Positions 35,303-45,421 of a stretch of 64,000 nt of DNA are shown here, piece by piece. A program made the translations under genes and the position numbers. The notes below the pieces were generated by a model. That model was not told the DNA's origin, made no database searches, and saw only the letters and a list, made by a program, of their open reading frames with translations. Source of the DNA: an uncultured Paracoccaceae bacterium (GTDB lineage Bacteria > Pseudomonadota > Alphaproteobacteria > Rhodobacterales > Rhodobacteraceae). Numbering within the stretch: position 1 is the first letter of the stretch; every line of letters starts with the position of its first letter. The stretch is taken from NCBI GenBank assembly GCA_947493335.1, contig CANLQO010000001.1:1736001-1800000 (forward strand), given 5' to 3'.

Positions 35303-37696
35303 TTAGAACGGCACATCATCCGCCGCGTCCGCCGCCACCACAAACCGCGCCACGACCTTCTTTTCCCCGGCTTTCTCGAACGCGATATCCAGTTTATCGC
35401 CTTCGATTCCAGTGACTTGGCCATAGCCGAACTTTTGATGAAAGACCCGGTCACCGGTCGTAAAGGCGGACACCGCATCCAGATCAATCGTCATATTGCG
35501 CGCCTCGCTCGGCTGAGACATCCCTCGCTGCTGGCTGCGGGACTGCAATCGCCGCCAGCCCGGGGAGTTATAAACATCTGATTTCGCAGCCTTTTCATGC
35601 AGGTCAGAGCCCATCATCTCGCGCGCCGCAGGGTTCGCGCTGGCCGACATTCCGGCTGCGCCATAGCCCCCGCCATAAAGCCCCGGCGGGGTCAGTACCT
35701 CGACATGTTCGGCGGGCAATTCATCAATGAATCGCGACGGCATGGCTGATTGCCACTGCCCGTAAACCCTTCTGTTTGCTGCAAAACTTATGGTGCAAAC
35801 TTCTTCGGCGCGGGTGATGCCGACATAGGCCAGCCGCCGTTCTTCCTCCAGCCCCTTCATCCCGCTTTCGTCCATACTGCGTTGGCTCGGAAACAGCCCG
35901 TCTTCCCAACCGGGCAGGAAAACAACCGGAAATTCCAGCCCCTTGGCCGCATGCAGGGTCATGATGCTGATCTTTTCGTCGTCCGTCTCGGTCTCGTTGT
36001 CCATGATCAGTGAGACATGCTCAAGAAAGCCTTGCAAATTGTCAAAGTTTTCAAGGGCTTTGACCAGCTCTTTCAGGTTCTCCAGCCGTCCAGGCGCTTC
36101 TGGTGTCTTGTCGTTTTGCCAAAATCCGGTGTAGCCGGATTCGTCCAAAATCATCTCGGCCAGTTCAACATGGGTGTCCTGTTCGGCCCTCAACTGCTGA
36201 TGCCACCGGTCCAGCCCGTCAACCAGAATTCCCAGTTCTTTCAGGCCCCTACCGCCCAATAGTCGCCCTTGCACAACCAATCGCGCGCCTTCGACAAGTG
36301 ACACACCATTGCTGCGCGCCGTGCGCTGGATGGTCTGCACCGCCTTGTCGCCAAGGCCGCGTTTGGGCGTGTTCACAATCCGCTCAAACGCCAGATCGTC
36401 ATCCTGACTGACGGCGAGCCGGAAATAGGCCATGGCATCGCGGATCTCCATCCGCTCATAAAACCTTGGCCCGCCGATCACACGATATGGCAGTCCGATG
36501 GTCAGGAACCGGTCTTCAAAGGCGCGCATCTGGTGGCTGGCACGGACCAGAATCGCCATATGATCCAGCGACTTACCATCCAGCCCGCGGGTGCCGCGCT
36601 GCAGGGCCTCGGCCTCTTCCCCGATCCAGCGCGCCTCTTCCTCGCCGTCCCAATGACCAATCAGGCGGACCTTTTCGCCGCCATCCGCTTCGGTAAAAAG
36701 CGTCTTGCCCAGCCGACCTTTGTTGGCCGCGATCACCCCGGACGCCGCGCCCAGAATATGCGCAGTCGAGCGGTAGTTCTGCTCCAGCCGGACCACCTCA
36801 GCACCGGGAAAATCCTTTTCAAACCGCAGGATATTGCCCACTTCTGCCCCGCGCCAACCGTAGATCGACTGGTCGTCATCACCGACGCAACAGATGTTCT
36901 TGTGCCCCCCCGCCAAGAGACGAAGCCACATGTACTGCGCCACATTGGTGTCCTGATATTCGTCGACAAGAATGTAGCGGAACCAACGTTGGTATTGGTT
37001 CAGAATATCTTCATTGTTTTGGAATATCGTGACCACGTGCAACAACAGGTCGCCGAAATCGCAGGCGTTCAATTCCAATAGTCGACGCTGGTAGGCGGCA
37101 TAAAGCTCCACCCCTTTGTGGTCAAAGGCACCGCTGTCGGCAACGGGGATATTCTCTGGCGTCAGCGCGCGGTTTTTCCAGCCATCAATGATCCCCGACA
37201 GCATCCGGGGCGGCCAGCGTTTTTCGTCAATACCAGCCGCGATGATCAACTGCTTCATCAACCTGATCTGATCGTCGGTATCCAAAATCGTGAAGTTGGA
37301 CTTGAGGCCTGCAAGTTCCGCATGTCGCCGCAACAACTTCACACAAATCGCATGGAACGTACCCAGCCACGGCATGCCCTCGACCGCCTCACCCAACAGC
37401 CCGCCGATCCGGTTTTTCATTTCCCGGGCGGCCTTGTTGGTGAATGTCACGGCCAAGATCTCATGCGGTCGCGCAGTGCCGGTCACCAGCAAATGCGCGA
37501 TCCTTGCGGTCAACGCCTTGGTCTTGCCGGTGCCCGCCCCGGCAAGCATCAGAACCGGCCCCTCCAGCGCCTCAACGGCCATGCGTTGCGCGGGGTTCAG
37601 ACCATCAAGATAGGGGGCAGGTCCGCGCGCCATGGCCTGGCGGCTAAGCGGGACGGCGGCGGCCTCAAAGGCATCATCTTCGCTGAAATCGTTCAT
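35303..37696 (-). CDS. uvrD: UvrD/PcrA-type superfamily 1 DNA helicase
   Basis: This 797-residue 3'-5' DNA helicase acts in nucleotide-excision and mismatch repair and in clearing replication conflicts. It carries the Q-motif region LNPAQRMAVEALEGPVL, Walker A LAGAGTGKTKALTARI (about residues 52-60), AVTFTNKAAREMKNRI, and Walker B VDEYQDTN. GDDDQSIYGWRGAEV, RLEQNYRS and the late motifs IMTLHAAKGLEFPVVF and YVGITRAEE complete the set. A C-terminal Tudor-like segment (GDRVFHQKFGYGQVTGIEG) is typical of UvrD/PcrA. The start at 37,696 begins MNDFSEDDAFE, close to the usual length. Confidence 0.95.
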   Translation of the reverse strand: MNDFSEDDAFEAAAVPLSRQAMARGPAPYLDGLNPAQRMAVEALEGPVLMLAGAGTGKTKALTARIAHLLVTGTARPHEILAVTFTNKAAREMKNRIGGLLGEAVEGMPWLGTFHAICVKLLRRHAELAGLKSNFTILDTDDQIRLMKQLIIAAGIDEKRWPPRMLSGIIDGWKNRALTPENIPVADSGAFDHKGVELYAAYQRRLLELNACDFGDLLLHVVTIFQNNEDILNQYQRWFRYILVDEYQDTNVAQYMWLRLLAGGHKNICCVGDDDQSIYGWRGAEVGNILRFEKDFPGAEVVRLEQNYRSTAHILGAASGVIAANKGRLGKTLFTEADGGEKVRLIGHWDGEEEARWIGEEAEALQRGTRGLDGKSLDHMAILVRASHQMRAFEDRFLTIGLPYRVIGGPRFYERMEIRDAMAYFRLAVSQDDDLAFERIVNTPKRGLGDKAVQTIQRTARSNGVSLVEGARLVVQGRLLGGRGLKELGILVDGLDRWHQQLRAEQDTHVELAEMILDESGYTGFWQNDKTPEAPGRLENLKELVKALENFDNLQGFLEHVSLIMDNETETDDEKISIMTLHAAKGLEFPVVFLPGWEDGLFPSQRSMDESGMKGLEEERRLAYVGITRAEEVCTISFAANRRVYGQWQSAMPSRFIDELPAEHVEVLTPPGLYGGGYGAAGMSASANPAAREMMGSDLHEKAAKSDVYNSPGWRRLQSRSQQRGMSQPSEARNMTIDLDAVSAFTTGDRVFHQKFGYGQVTGIEGDKLDIAFEKAGEKKVVARFVVAADAADDVPF

Positions 37697-37858
37697 GCGG
37701 CACAAGATAGACGAAAACCCTGCCCAGCAAAAGAGGTGTTCACATTCTGTTCCGCGCCTTTCTTTTGAACACAAATATGCCCGCCGGAGGCATCTGCCGG
37801 TGCCGCACAGACCAACTGTGCCTTTTCAATCCATCGGCGCGCCGCTAGCGTCCGACGC

Positions 37859-39004
37859 ATGGATCTGCACAGCCGATACCCTGCGATTGAGGACCTCAAA
37901 GCGCGCGCGCGACGGCGCATTCCCCGCTTCGTCTGGGAATACCTCGACAGCGGCACAGGCGACGAATCGACGCTGCATCGCAATCGCACGGCGTTGGATC
38001 AGGTGCTGTTGCGGACGTCGATCCTGCATGGAGAGTTTGAGCCGGATTTAAGCACCACCCTTTTTGGCCATGCTCATCCCCTGCCTTTTGGCGTCGCGCC
38101 CATCGGGATGTCCGGGCTGATCTGGCCCGGAGCAGAACACAGCCTTGCCCGCATGGCGGCCCAAACGGGCCTGCCCTATTGCCTGTCGACCATGGCAAGC
38201 CAAACCCCTGATGACCTGGCCGGGTCAATCGGGGAACACGCCTGGTTCCAGCTTTATCCCCCGCGCGACCGCGGCATTCTGGCCGATATGCTGAACCGCG
38301 CCAAAAGCGCCGGGTTTAGCGCGCTTGTCCTGACGGTCGATGTGCCTGTCGCGTCCCGCCGGGAACGGCAGGTGCGCGGCGGAATGACCAACCCGCCCAA
38401 GTTGTCGCCGAAGATTCTGGCCCAAATGGCCCTGTCCCCGGCCTGGAGTATCGGCATTGCGCAAACCGGATTGCCGCGCCCCAAGCTGATGGAAAGCTAT
38501 ACAACCGAACGGACCGCGCTGCCGTCGAACAAGCACATCGGATATCTGATGCGCACCTCGCCAGATTGGGACTATTTCAAAGAGCTGCGCGAGGTCTGGG
38601 ATGGCCCCTTGATCGTCAAGGGCGTGATGAACCCCGGCGATGCCGCGCGTCTGTCAGACGAGGGGGCCGATGCGATCTGGGTCAGCAACCACGCGGGGCG
38701 CCAGTTTGCGGGCGGGGCGGCAACGATCACAGCACTGCCCGGTATTCGCGCCGCAACCCGGCTGCCGGTGATCTTTGACAGTGGCGTGGCCGGTGGGCTG
38801 GACATTGTGCGGGCATTGGCGCTGGGGGCGGATTTTGTCATGCTGGGCCGCGCGTTTCACTATGGATTGGGGGCGCTTGGCCCTGCCGGGGCGGAACATG
38901 TGGTCGATCTGCTGCGTCAGGACATGATCAGCAACATGGGCCAGATCGGAGCGGAAAGACTTTCGGACCTGCCCGCAACATTGATCCCGCCTGGCGACGG
39001 CTGA
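37859..39004 (+). CDS. FMN-dependent alpha-hydroxy-acid dehydrogenase (lactate-dehydrogenase-like)
   Basis: A 381-residue TIM-barrel flavoenzyme of the LldD/glycolate oxidase family. It begins SRYPAIEDLKARARRRIPRFVWEYLDSGTGDE. The FMN-contact segment is PFGVAPIGMSGLIWPGAE, and WFQLYPPRDRG follows. IVKGVMNPGDAARLSDEGADAIWVSNHAGRQ carries the catalytic His and Arg, and FDSGVAGGLDIVRALALGADFVMLGRAF binds phosphate. The usual SNHGGRQ is SNHAGRQ here. Substrates of relatives include L-lactate, mandelate and glycolate; the exact one is unknown. The start ATG is short of a clear Shine-Dalgarno, but the family N-terminus fits. Confidence 0.92.
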   Translation: MDLHSRYPAIEDLKARARRRIPRFVWEYLDSGTGDESTLHRNRTALDQVLLRTSILHGEFEPDLSTTLFGHAHPLPFGVAPIGMSGLIWPGAEHSLARMAAQTGLPYCLSTMASQTPDDLAGSIGEHAWFQLYPPRDRGILADMLNRAKSAGFSALVLTVDVPVASRRERQVRGGMTNPPKLSPKILAQMALSPAWSIGIAQTGLPRPKLMESYTTERTALPSNKHIGYLMRTSPDWDYFKELREVWDGPLIVKGVMNPGDAARLSDEGADAIWVSNHAGRQFAGGAATITALPGIRAATRLPVIFDSGVAGGLDIVRALALGADFVMLGRAFHYGLGALGPAGAEHVVDLLRQDMISNMGQIGAERLSDLPATLIPPGDG

Positions 39005-39129
39005 CGCAACTTTATTACAAGTTCTGGCAAATCATGTCGGATTCGGCCCGATTCCGCGTAGAAACCCGTATTTACCTCTGCAAATTGCCGCCTTAACAAT
39101 GCTGCAACTGCAAAGAAGGAGCTGTCCCC

Positions 39130-42100
39130 TTGCCGGAATTCAAGAAAATCCTCGTGGCCAATCGCGGCGAAATTGCAATCCGCATCATGCGCGCCGCCAA
39201 CGAGATGGGCAAAAGAACGGTCGCCGTCTTCGCAGAAGAGGACAAGTTGGGCCTGCACCGTTTCAAGGCGGATGAAGCCTATCGCATTGGCGAGGGGCTT
39301 GGCCCGGTTGCGGCCTATCTGAGCATTGAAGAGATTATTCGTGTCGCCAAGATGTCGGGTGCAGATGCGATCCACCCCGGCTATGGCCTGCTGTCCGAGA
39401 ACCCTGATTTCGTCGACGCCTGTGCGGCAAACGGCATCACATTTATCGGCCCCAAGGCCGAGACCATGCGCAAGCTTGGCGACAAGGCCAGCGCCCGCAA
39501 GGTGGCGATTGAGGCTGGCGTCCCGGTGATCCCCGCCACCGAAGTGCTGGGCGATGACATGAAAGCGATCAAGGCAGAAGCAAAGGACATTGGCTATCCT
39601 TTGATGCTCAAGGCTTCATGGGGCGGCGGTGGGCGCGGCATGCGCCCGATCATGTCCGAGGACGAGCTGGAAGAGAAAGTGCTTGAAGGCCGTCGCGAAG
39701 CCGAAGCCGCCTTTGGCAACGGCGAGGGTTATCTGGAAAAGATGATCATGCGCGCCCGCCATGTCGAGGTGCAGATACTTGGCGACAGCCATGGTCAGAT
39801 CTATCACCTGTGGGAACGGGATTGTTCGGTCCAGCGCCGCAACCAGAAGGTGGTGGAACGCGCCCCTGCCCCGTACCTGTCAGGCACGCAGCGTGAACAA
39901 TTGTGTAATCTGGGCAAGAAGATCTGCCAGCACGTGAATTATGAATGCGCCGGTACGGTCGAATTCCTGATGGATATGGCCACAGGCGAGTTCTACTTCA
40001 TTGAAGTGAACCCCCGCGTACAGGTCGAACACACCGTCACCGAAGAGGTGACCGGCATCGACATCGTGCGCGCGCAAATCCTGATTGCCGAGGGAAAGTC
40101 CATCGTCGAGGCGACAGGCTGCGCCAGCCAGTACGACGTGCAGCTTGACGGTCACGCCCTGCAATGTCGCGTGACGACTGAGGACCCGCAAAACAACTTT
40201 ATCCCCGACTATGGTCGCATTCAGATGTATCGCACCGCCACTGGTCCGGGCATTCGTCTGGACGGCGGCACAGCCTATTCGGGGGCTGTGATCACGCGCT
40301 ATTACGACAGCCTGCTGACCAAGGTCACCGCCCGCGCGCCTACGCCAGAGATGGCGATTGCCCGCATGGACCGCGCCCTGCGCGAGTTCCGCATTCGCGG
40401 CGTCAGCACCAACATCGCTTTTGTGGAAAACCTGCTGAAGCATCCGGTGTTCCTCAATAACGAGTACCACACCAAGTTCATCGACGAGACGCCGGACCTG
40501 TTCAACTTCAAAAAGCGACGCGACAGGGCGACGAAGATCCTGACCTATATCGCCGACATCACGGTGAACGGTCACCCCGAAACGGCGGGCCGCCCGCGCC
40601 CGGCGGCCGATGTCAAACCGCCCAAGGCGCCGGTCAAACCGACAACGGATGTGGTACCCGGCACCCGCAACATTCTGGACGATTTCGGGCCAGAGGCCGT
40701 GGCGCAATGGATGAAAGATCAGCCGCAACTGCTGATCACCGACACCACCATGCGCGACGGGCATCAATCGCTGCTCGCGACCCGCATGCGCTCGATCGAT
40801 ATGATCCGTGTGGCCCCCACCTATGCCGCCAAGATGAACCAGCTTTTCAGCGTGGAATGCTGGGGCGGTGCCACGTTTGATGTGGCCTACCGGTTCCTGC
40901 AGGAATGCCCTTGGCAGCGGTTGCGCGACATCCGCGCCCATATGCCCAACATCATGACGCAGATGTTGCTGCGCGCCTCCAATGGTGTGGGCTACACCAA
41001 CTATCCCGACAACGTGGTGCAGGCCTTTGTCGCACAGGCTGCGGCCAGCGGTGTTGACGTCTTCCGCGTCTTCGACAGCCTGAACTGGGTTGAAAACATG
41101 CGCGTCGCCATGGATGCGGTGATTGAGGCCAACAAGGTGTGTGAAGGCACGGTCTGCTATACCGGCGACCTGCTGGACCCCGACCGCAGCAAGTATGACC
41201 TGAAATACTACGTCGGCATGGCCAAAGAGCTTGAGGCCGCAGGCGCGCATGTGCTGGGTCTGAAAGATATGGCGGGCCTTTTGAAACCCGCCGCGGCCAC
41301 AGCCCTGATCAAGGCGTTGAAGGAAGAGGTGGGCCTGCCCGTCCACTTCCACACGCACGACACATCTGGTGCCGCGATTGCCACTGTGATGGCCGCGACG
41401 GCTGCGGGTGTGGATTGTGTTGATGGTGCGATGGATGCGCTGTCAGGCAACACCAGCCAGCCGACGTTGGGGTCCATCGTCGAGGCGCTCAAGGGATCGG
41501 ATCGCGACACCGGGCTCGACGTGAGTGCGATCCGCGAAATCTCCAACTATTGGGAAAGCGTGCGCGCCCATTATCTGGCGTTCGAAAGCGGCCTGCAGGC
41601 GCCTGCGTCCGAAGTTTATCTGCACGAGATGCCCGGTGGGCAGTTCACAAACCTCAAGGCGCAGGCCCGGTCGCTGGGGCTGGAAGAGCGCTGGCACGAG
41701 GTCGCCCAGACCTATGCGGATGTGAACCAGATGTTTGGTGATATCGTGAAGGTGACGCCGTCATCCAAAGTGGTTGGGGACATGGCCCTGATGATGGTCA
41801 GTCAGAACCTGACCCGCGATGATGTGGAGAACCCAAAGACCGATGTGGTCTTCCCCGACAGCGTCGTGGACATGATGAAAGGCAGCCTTGGCCAACCCCC
41901 CGGTGGCTGGCCCAAGGCGATCCAGAAGAAGATCCTGAAAGGCGAGAAACCCACGACCGACCGCCCCGGCCAGCATCTGGAGCCTGTTGATCTTGAGGCG
42001 ACGCGCGCTGATCTGTCCAAGCAACTGGACGGCAAGGCAGTCGATGACGAGGACCTCAACGGTTATCTGATGTATCCCAAGGTCTTCCTTGATTACATGG

Positions 42101-42573
42101 GCCGCCACCGCACCTACGGCCCGGTCCGCACCCTGCCGACCAAGACGTTCTTCTATGGCATGGAAGCAGGTGAAGAGATCACCGCAGAGATCGACCCTGG
42201 CAAGACGCTGGAAATCCGCATGCAGGCCGTGGCCGACATGAACGAGGATGGTGAGGTCAAGGTGTTCTTTGAACTCAATGGCCAGCCCCGCACGATCCGG
42301 GTGATGAACCGTCTGGCCGCCGCGGACAAGATCAGCCGCCCCAAGGCAGAAGCGGGCAATGCCAACCACATCGGCGCGCCGATGCCCGGTGTTGTTGCGA
42401 CCGTTGCCGCAACGGCCGGGGCCAAGGTCAAAGAAGGCGATCTGCTGCTGACCATCGAGGCGATGAAGATGGAAACAGGGATTCACGCCGAGCGTGACGC
42501 GGTGATCAAGGCCGTGCATGTGAATGCGGGCGGTCAGATCGACGCGAAGGACCTGCTGGTCGAATTGGAATAG
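39130..42573 (+). CDS. pyc: Pyruvate carboxylase
   Basis: A biotin enzyme of 1,147 residues that makes oxaloacetate from pyruvate, bicarbonate and ATP. The biotin carboxylase domain (about 1-460) has KILVANRGEIAIRIMRAA, ASWGGGGRGMRPI and FIEVNPRVQVEHTVTEE. The carboxyltransferase domain (about 535-820) starts LLITDTTMRDGHQSLLATR and has FRVFDSLNWVENM. The C-terminal biotinyl domain carries EAMKMETG, with biotinylated Lys1113. The start is TTG at 39,130 with AAGGAG eight bases upstream. It may supply C4 acids for the nearby serine-cycle module; that link is inference. Confidence 0.97.
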   Translation: MPEFKKILVANRGEIAIRIMRAANEMGKRTVAVFAEEDKLGLHRFKADEAYRIGEGLGPVAAYLSIEEIIRVAKMSGADAIHPGYGLLSENPDFVDACAANGITFIGPKAETMRKLGDKASARKVAIEAGVPVIPATEVLGDDMKAIKAEAKDIGYPLMLKASWGGGGRGMRPIMSEDELEEKVLEGRREAEAAFGNGEGYLEKMIMRARHVEVQILGDSHGQIYHLWERDCSVQRRNQKVVERAPAPYLSGTQREQLCNLGKKICQHVNYECAGTVEFLMDMATGEFYFIEVNPRVQVEHTVTEEVTGIDIVRAQILIAEGKSIVEATGCASQYDVQLDGHALQCRVTTEDPQNNFIPDYGRIQMYRTATGPGIRLDGGTAYSGAVITRYYDSLLTKVTARAPTPEMAIARMDRALREFRIRGVSTNIAFVENLLKHPVFLNNEYHTKFIDETPDLFNFKKRRDRATKILTYIADITVNGHPETAGRPRPAADVKPPKAPVKPTTDVVPGTRNILDDFGPEAVAQWMKDQPQLLITDTTMRDGHQSLLATRMRSIDMIRVAPTYAAKMNQLFSVECWGGATFDVAYRFLQECPWQRLRDIRAHMPNIMTQMLLRASNGVGYTNYPDNVVQAFVAQAAASGVDVFRVFDSLNWVENMRVAMDAVIEANKVCEGTVCYTGDLLDPDRSKYDLKYYVGMAKELEAAGAHVLGLKDMAGLLKPAAATALIKALKEEVGLPVHFHTHDTSGAAIATVMAATAAGVDCVDGAMDALSGNTSQPTLGSIVEALKGSDRDTGLDVSAIREISNYWESVRAHYLAFESGLQAPASEVYLHEMPGGQFTNLKAQARSLGLEERWHEVAQTYADVNQMFGDIVKVTPSSKVVGDMALMMVSQNLTRDDVENPKTDVVFPDSVVDMMKGSLGQPPGGWPKAIQKKILKGEKPTTDRPGQHLEPVDLEATRADLSKQLDGKAVDDEDLNGYLMYPKVFLDYMGRHRTYGPVRTLPTKTFFYGMEAGEEITAEIDPGKTLEIRMQAVADMNEDGEVKVFFELNGQPRTIRVMNRLAAADKISRPKAEAGNANHIGAPMPGVVATVAATAGAKVKEGDLLLTIEAMKMETGIHAERDAVIKAVHVNAGGQIDAKDLLVELE

Positions 42574-42589
42574 CCGGGCACGAGGGTGA

Positions 42590-43030
42590 AGGATGGCGGC
42601 GACGCGGACGTCCGCCCTATCCGTCGCTTGACCTTGGGGATGCGACAGGCGGCCTTGACTGGCAGTTTATGGTCCAGCTTTGCCGCGACCCCGCGAAAAA
42701 TCACATGTGCCCTGCCAATTCGCCCGCCGGTCAGTGCTGAAAGGCGATAGATCGCCGCCGTACCCGGCTTGATCCGATCTTGGGCGGGTTGGGGCGTTTG
42801 GTTTTGGGCAGCTTGCGGACGCTGCCGCCGTTCGTTCCCCGATCCCTCGCCTGTCCGTGGGCCGGCGACCGAACGGCGATGACCGGCACTTTATGGCTCT
42901 GCTTCGACGTGACCCCGAGAGCGATCACCCAGCATCCCCAAATCGCCTGCCGGTCGGGGCGGACAGGCGATGGACCGGCGCCGCACGCGGCTTTTCCCGG
43001 TCCGGGGCGGGTTGGGGGGCGGGTTTGGAC
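42590..43030. repeat. Decayed tandem duplication, about 224-base unit, in gene-free region
   Basis: The 530-base gap after pyc holds no supported gene but contains two diverged copies of a unit offset by about 223-224 bases. Matching anchors are TTTATGG at 42,666 and 42,890, CGCC(C/T)GCCGGTC at 42,721 and 42,944, and GGGCGGGTTGGGG at 42,782 and 43,005. The anchors stay in register over more than 120 bases, which argues against chance. Short open frames across it look degenerate and share a translated FM-x-x-L-x-RDP word. It may be remnant coding sequence or a structured intergenic repeat. Confidence 0.6.
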
Positions 43031-43103
43031 GGTCGGCGGGACAAAGTGCCAATTCGCTGCGGGTGCACAAACGTCAGCTTCGGCAACCGGACATCAGTGC
43101 AGG

Positions 43104-44270
43104 TCAGATTGATAACTTCTGCTCAGCAATTGTAGCAAAGTAGGCGCAGCCATAGGCGAGTGCGTCGTCATTGAAGTCAAAGGCCGGGTTGTGCAAAGCC
43201 GCGCTATCTCCGTTGCCGATAAACATGAAATTGCCAGGACGTTGCTCAAGCATGAAAGAAAAATCCTCTCCTCCCATTGTTGGCGTTCGGTTTCCGTCAA
43301 CGGCCTCGGGGCCGACCAACTTGGAGGCCACGTCAGTGGCGAAGTCGGTTTGCGCCGGGTCGTTTTCCGTCACCGGCACATCATCAATGTAGTCAAGATG
43401 GATTTCCGCGCCCGTCATGCGCGCAGCACCTGCGCAAATATCGAGCATCCTTTGTTTGCCCAATGCACGCGCCTTGCTGGATAGGCTACGCACGGTCCCT
43501 CGGATTATAGCAGTCTCGGCAATGATGTTGTCTGCAGCCCCCATGTGGATTTGGGTTATTGAGACGACATGCTGCGCCGATGTTTCAATCGAACGCGACA
43601 CAATAGTCTGGAAACCTTGAATAATCTGAGCAACAGCAATGGCCGGGTCGAGACCCTCATGTGGAAAAGCTGCATGGCAGCCTTTTCCAGTTATTTGTAC
43701 TTCAAAGAGATCCGCAGACCCCATTATGCCACCCGGACGCGTTGAGAAATGGCCGATCGGCAGACCAGGAGACGTATGAAGCGCAAAAACAGTTTGAATG
43801 CCAAAACGGGTCATCAGGCCATCCTGAACCATGGCGAGGCCTCCGCCGTCCGCTTCTTCCGCCGGTTGGAAAATCAGGACCGCAGTTCCATTAAAGTTGC
43901 GTGTCTCGCTCAGATAGCGAGCGGCGCCCAGCAGCATCGTTGTGTGCCCATCGTGGCCGCAGGCATGCATCCGGCCTTCTATCTTTGAAGCGTAGGGAAG
44001 GTTCGTCTGCTCCTGCATGGGTAAAGCGTCCATGTCCGCGCGCAAACCAATCACTTTGTTGCTTGCTGTACTTTGGCCTCTTATCACCGCAACGACGCCG
44101 GTTTTCCCAATACCAGTATGAACTTCGTCGACACCCATCTCATGCAAGCGCTCAGCAACCAAACCGGCGGTTCTATGCACGTCGAATGTGATCTCCGGAT
44201 GTGCGTGAAAGTCGCGACGCCACTCAATGAGTTCGGTCAACTGTGTGTCGAAAGCTTCAGTGTGAACCAT
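43104..44270 (-). CDS. M20 family amidohydrolase (hippurate hydrolase-like)
   Basis: A 388-residue metallopeptidase-fold hydrolase. It begins with the typical LTELIEWRRDFHAHPEITFDVHRTA. VIGLRADMDALPMQEQTNLPYAS holds a metal ligand aspartate, and MHACGHDGHTTMLLGAARYL and FQPAEEADGGGLAMV contribute further metal and catalytic residues. PTMGGEDFSFMLEQRPGNFMFIGNG is near the end. Relatives cleave N-acyl or N-benzoyl amino acids such as hippurate or indole-3-acetyl amino acids. The ATG at 44,270 is preceded by GAGG; an upstream TTG at 44,297 is less likely. AT content is somewhat higher than in the neighbours, which might hint at separate acquisition. Confidence 0.92.
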   Translation of the reverse strand: MVHTEAFDTQLTELIEWRRDFHAHPEITFDVHRTAGLVAERLHEMGVDEVHTGIGKTGVVAVIRGQSTASNKVIGLRADMDALPMQEQTNLPYASKIEGRMHACGHDGHTTMLLGAARYLSETRNFNGTAVLIFQPAEEADGGGLAMVQDGLMTRFGIQTVFALHTSPGLPIGHFSTRPGGIMGSADLFEVQITGKGCHAAFPHEGLDPAIAVAQIIQGFQTIVSRSIETSAQHVVSITQIHMGAADNIIAETAIIRGTVRSLSSKARALGKQRMLDICAGAARMTGAEIHLDYIDDVPVTENDPAQTDFATDVASKLVGPEAVDGNRTPTMGGEDFSFMLEQRPGNFMFIGNGDSAALHNPAFDFNDDALAYGCAYFATIAEQKLSI

Positions 44271-44524
44271 TGGTCTAACCTCAGAAATGGCCTTCAATCA
44301 CATAATGCTTCACAAAAGCGGTCAGAAGCAATTGTCGGTTTTTCGGTAGTCTTGGGCTCATATCAGAACTTCCTTGTCCACTCCGTCTCGGAACAGGCGT
44401 GGCGCCGGGCCCGAACCATATTTCTCATGCCTCGGCGGTCAGGTTGCAGCGACCGGTCTTGGACGCACAGGTTCACGCGGAAATGCGATTGCCAAGGGCC
44501 CCGGTTTCCGCCTTTGATGTGGCC

Positions 44525-45340
44525 ATGCAAAAGATCATCGCCATCACCGACATTCACATCACACGGGCCGATCAGGACATCATCGGGCTTGACCCGCTTG
44601 AGCGGTTTGAACAGGTCCGCGACGCCGCTTTGATAGATCATTCCGACGCTGTCGCGATGGTGCTGATGGGCGACCTCACCCATCACGGGTTGCCCGAACA
44701 ATATGACCGGTTACGCGGCGCGCTTTCGGACGTCCCGATGCCAGTGATCCCGATGTTGGGTAACCATGACCGCCGCGACGCGTTTTTGGCCGCATTCCCC
44801 GAGGCCCCGCAAACGCCGCAGGGGCATATCCAATCCGTCATGGATTTGCCGCATCACCGGATCATCGCGCTGGATACGCTTGACGGCCCACCCTACCCCA
44901 AGGGCCACCATCTGGGGCGGCTTTGTCCCGCGCGTATGGACTGGCTTCGCGCAGCGCTTGACGGGGCCGCAGGGCGCATTCCACTGGTTTTCACCCATCA
45001 TCCGCCGTTTGCGACCGGGATTGTCGGGATGGACCTGATCAACCTGACAGAGGGCGCCGCTTTGATTGACCTGTTGGCCGCCACACCGGGGACGCATCTG
45101 TTTTGCGGGCATATCCACCGCACGATCTCTGGCAGCAGCCGCGGTGTGCCCTGGACCATGTTCAAAAGCCCCTGTCATCAGGGTGTGCTGGATCTGACAG
45201 ACCCCAATTCATCGCTTTCGATTGATGAGCCACCCGCCTATGGCCTGCTGCTGTTGGCACCCGATGGCGTGGTCGCCCATAGCGAAGATGTCGGGATAAA
45301 TGCGCCCGTGTATGAGGACACGGGTTCTGCCACGCATTGA
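44525..45340 (+). CDS. Metallophosphoesterase, CpdA-like cyclic nucleotide phosphodiesterase
   Basis: A 271-residue calcineurin-like phosphoesterase with all metal motifs in order: ITDIHIT (D-x-H), LMGDLTHHG (G-D-x-x), MLGNHDRR (G-N-H-D), FTHHPP and CGHIHRT (G-H-x-H). This set is that of the class III phosphodiesterases (CpdA type) that hydrolyse cAMP, and of related phospholipid phosphatases. Substrate specificity is inferred. The start MQKIIAITD places the first metal motif at the N-terminus as usual. It lies directly upstream of tRNA-Gly. Confidence 0.88.
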   Translation: MQKIIAITDIHITRADQDIIGLDPLERFEQVRDAALIDHSDAVAMVLMGDLTHHGLPEQYDRLRGALSDVPMPVIPMLGNHDRRDAFLAAFPEAPQTPQGHIQSVMDLPHHRIIALDTLDGPPYPKGHHLGRLCPARMDWLRAALDGAAGRIPLVFTHHPPFATGIVGMDLINLTEGAALIDLLAATPGTHLFCGHIHRTISGSSRGVPWTMFKSPCHQGVLDLTDPNSSLSIDEPPAYGLLLLAPDGVVAHSEDVGINAPVYEDTGSATH

Positions 45341-45373
45341 CCTGACATTTTGCAGAAATGTGGTTTTTTGGTC

Positions 45374-45400
45374 TTGCGCCGGGTCGCAACTGTTTATAGA
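45374..45400 (+). promoter_or_regulatory. Likely promoter of tRNA-Gly
   Basis: TTGCGC (45,374-45,379) and TATAGA (45,395-45,400) lie 22 bases upstream of the tRNA. The 15-base spacer is short; TCTTGC two bases earlier would give 17. Assignment is tentative. Confidence 0.4.
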
Positions 45401-45421
45401 TCAGCGCTCACGAATTGGCGC

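Noticed and set aside
39880-41358. Long minus-strand open frame of 492 codons inside pyc
   Set aside because: It is antisense to the conserved biotin carboxylase and carboxyltransferase domains. Its histidine/glycine-rich translation is typical of a high-GC shadow frame.
42857-43135. Possible small gene in the pyc downstream gap
   Set aside because: The frame lies within a decayed tandem repeat, lacks a ribosome site, and the matching frame in the first repeat unit has a stop codon.
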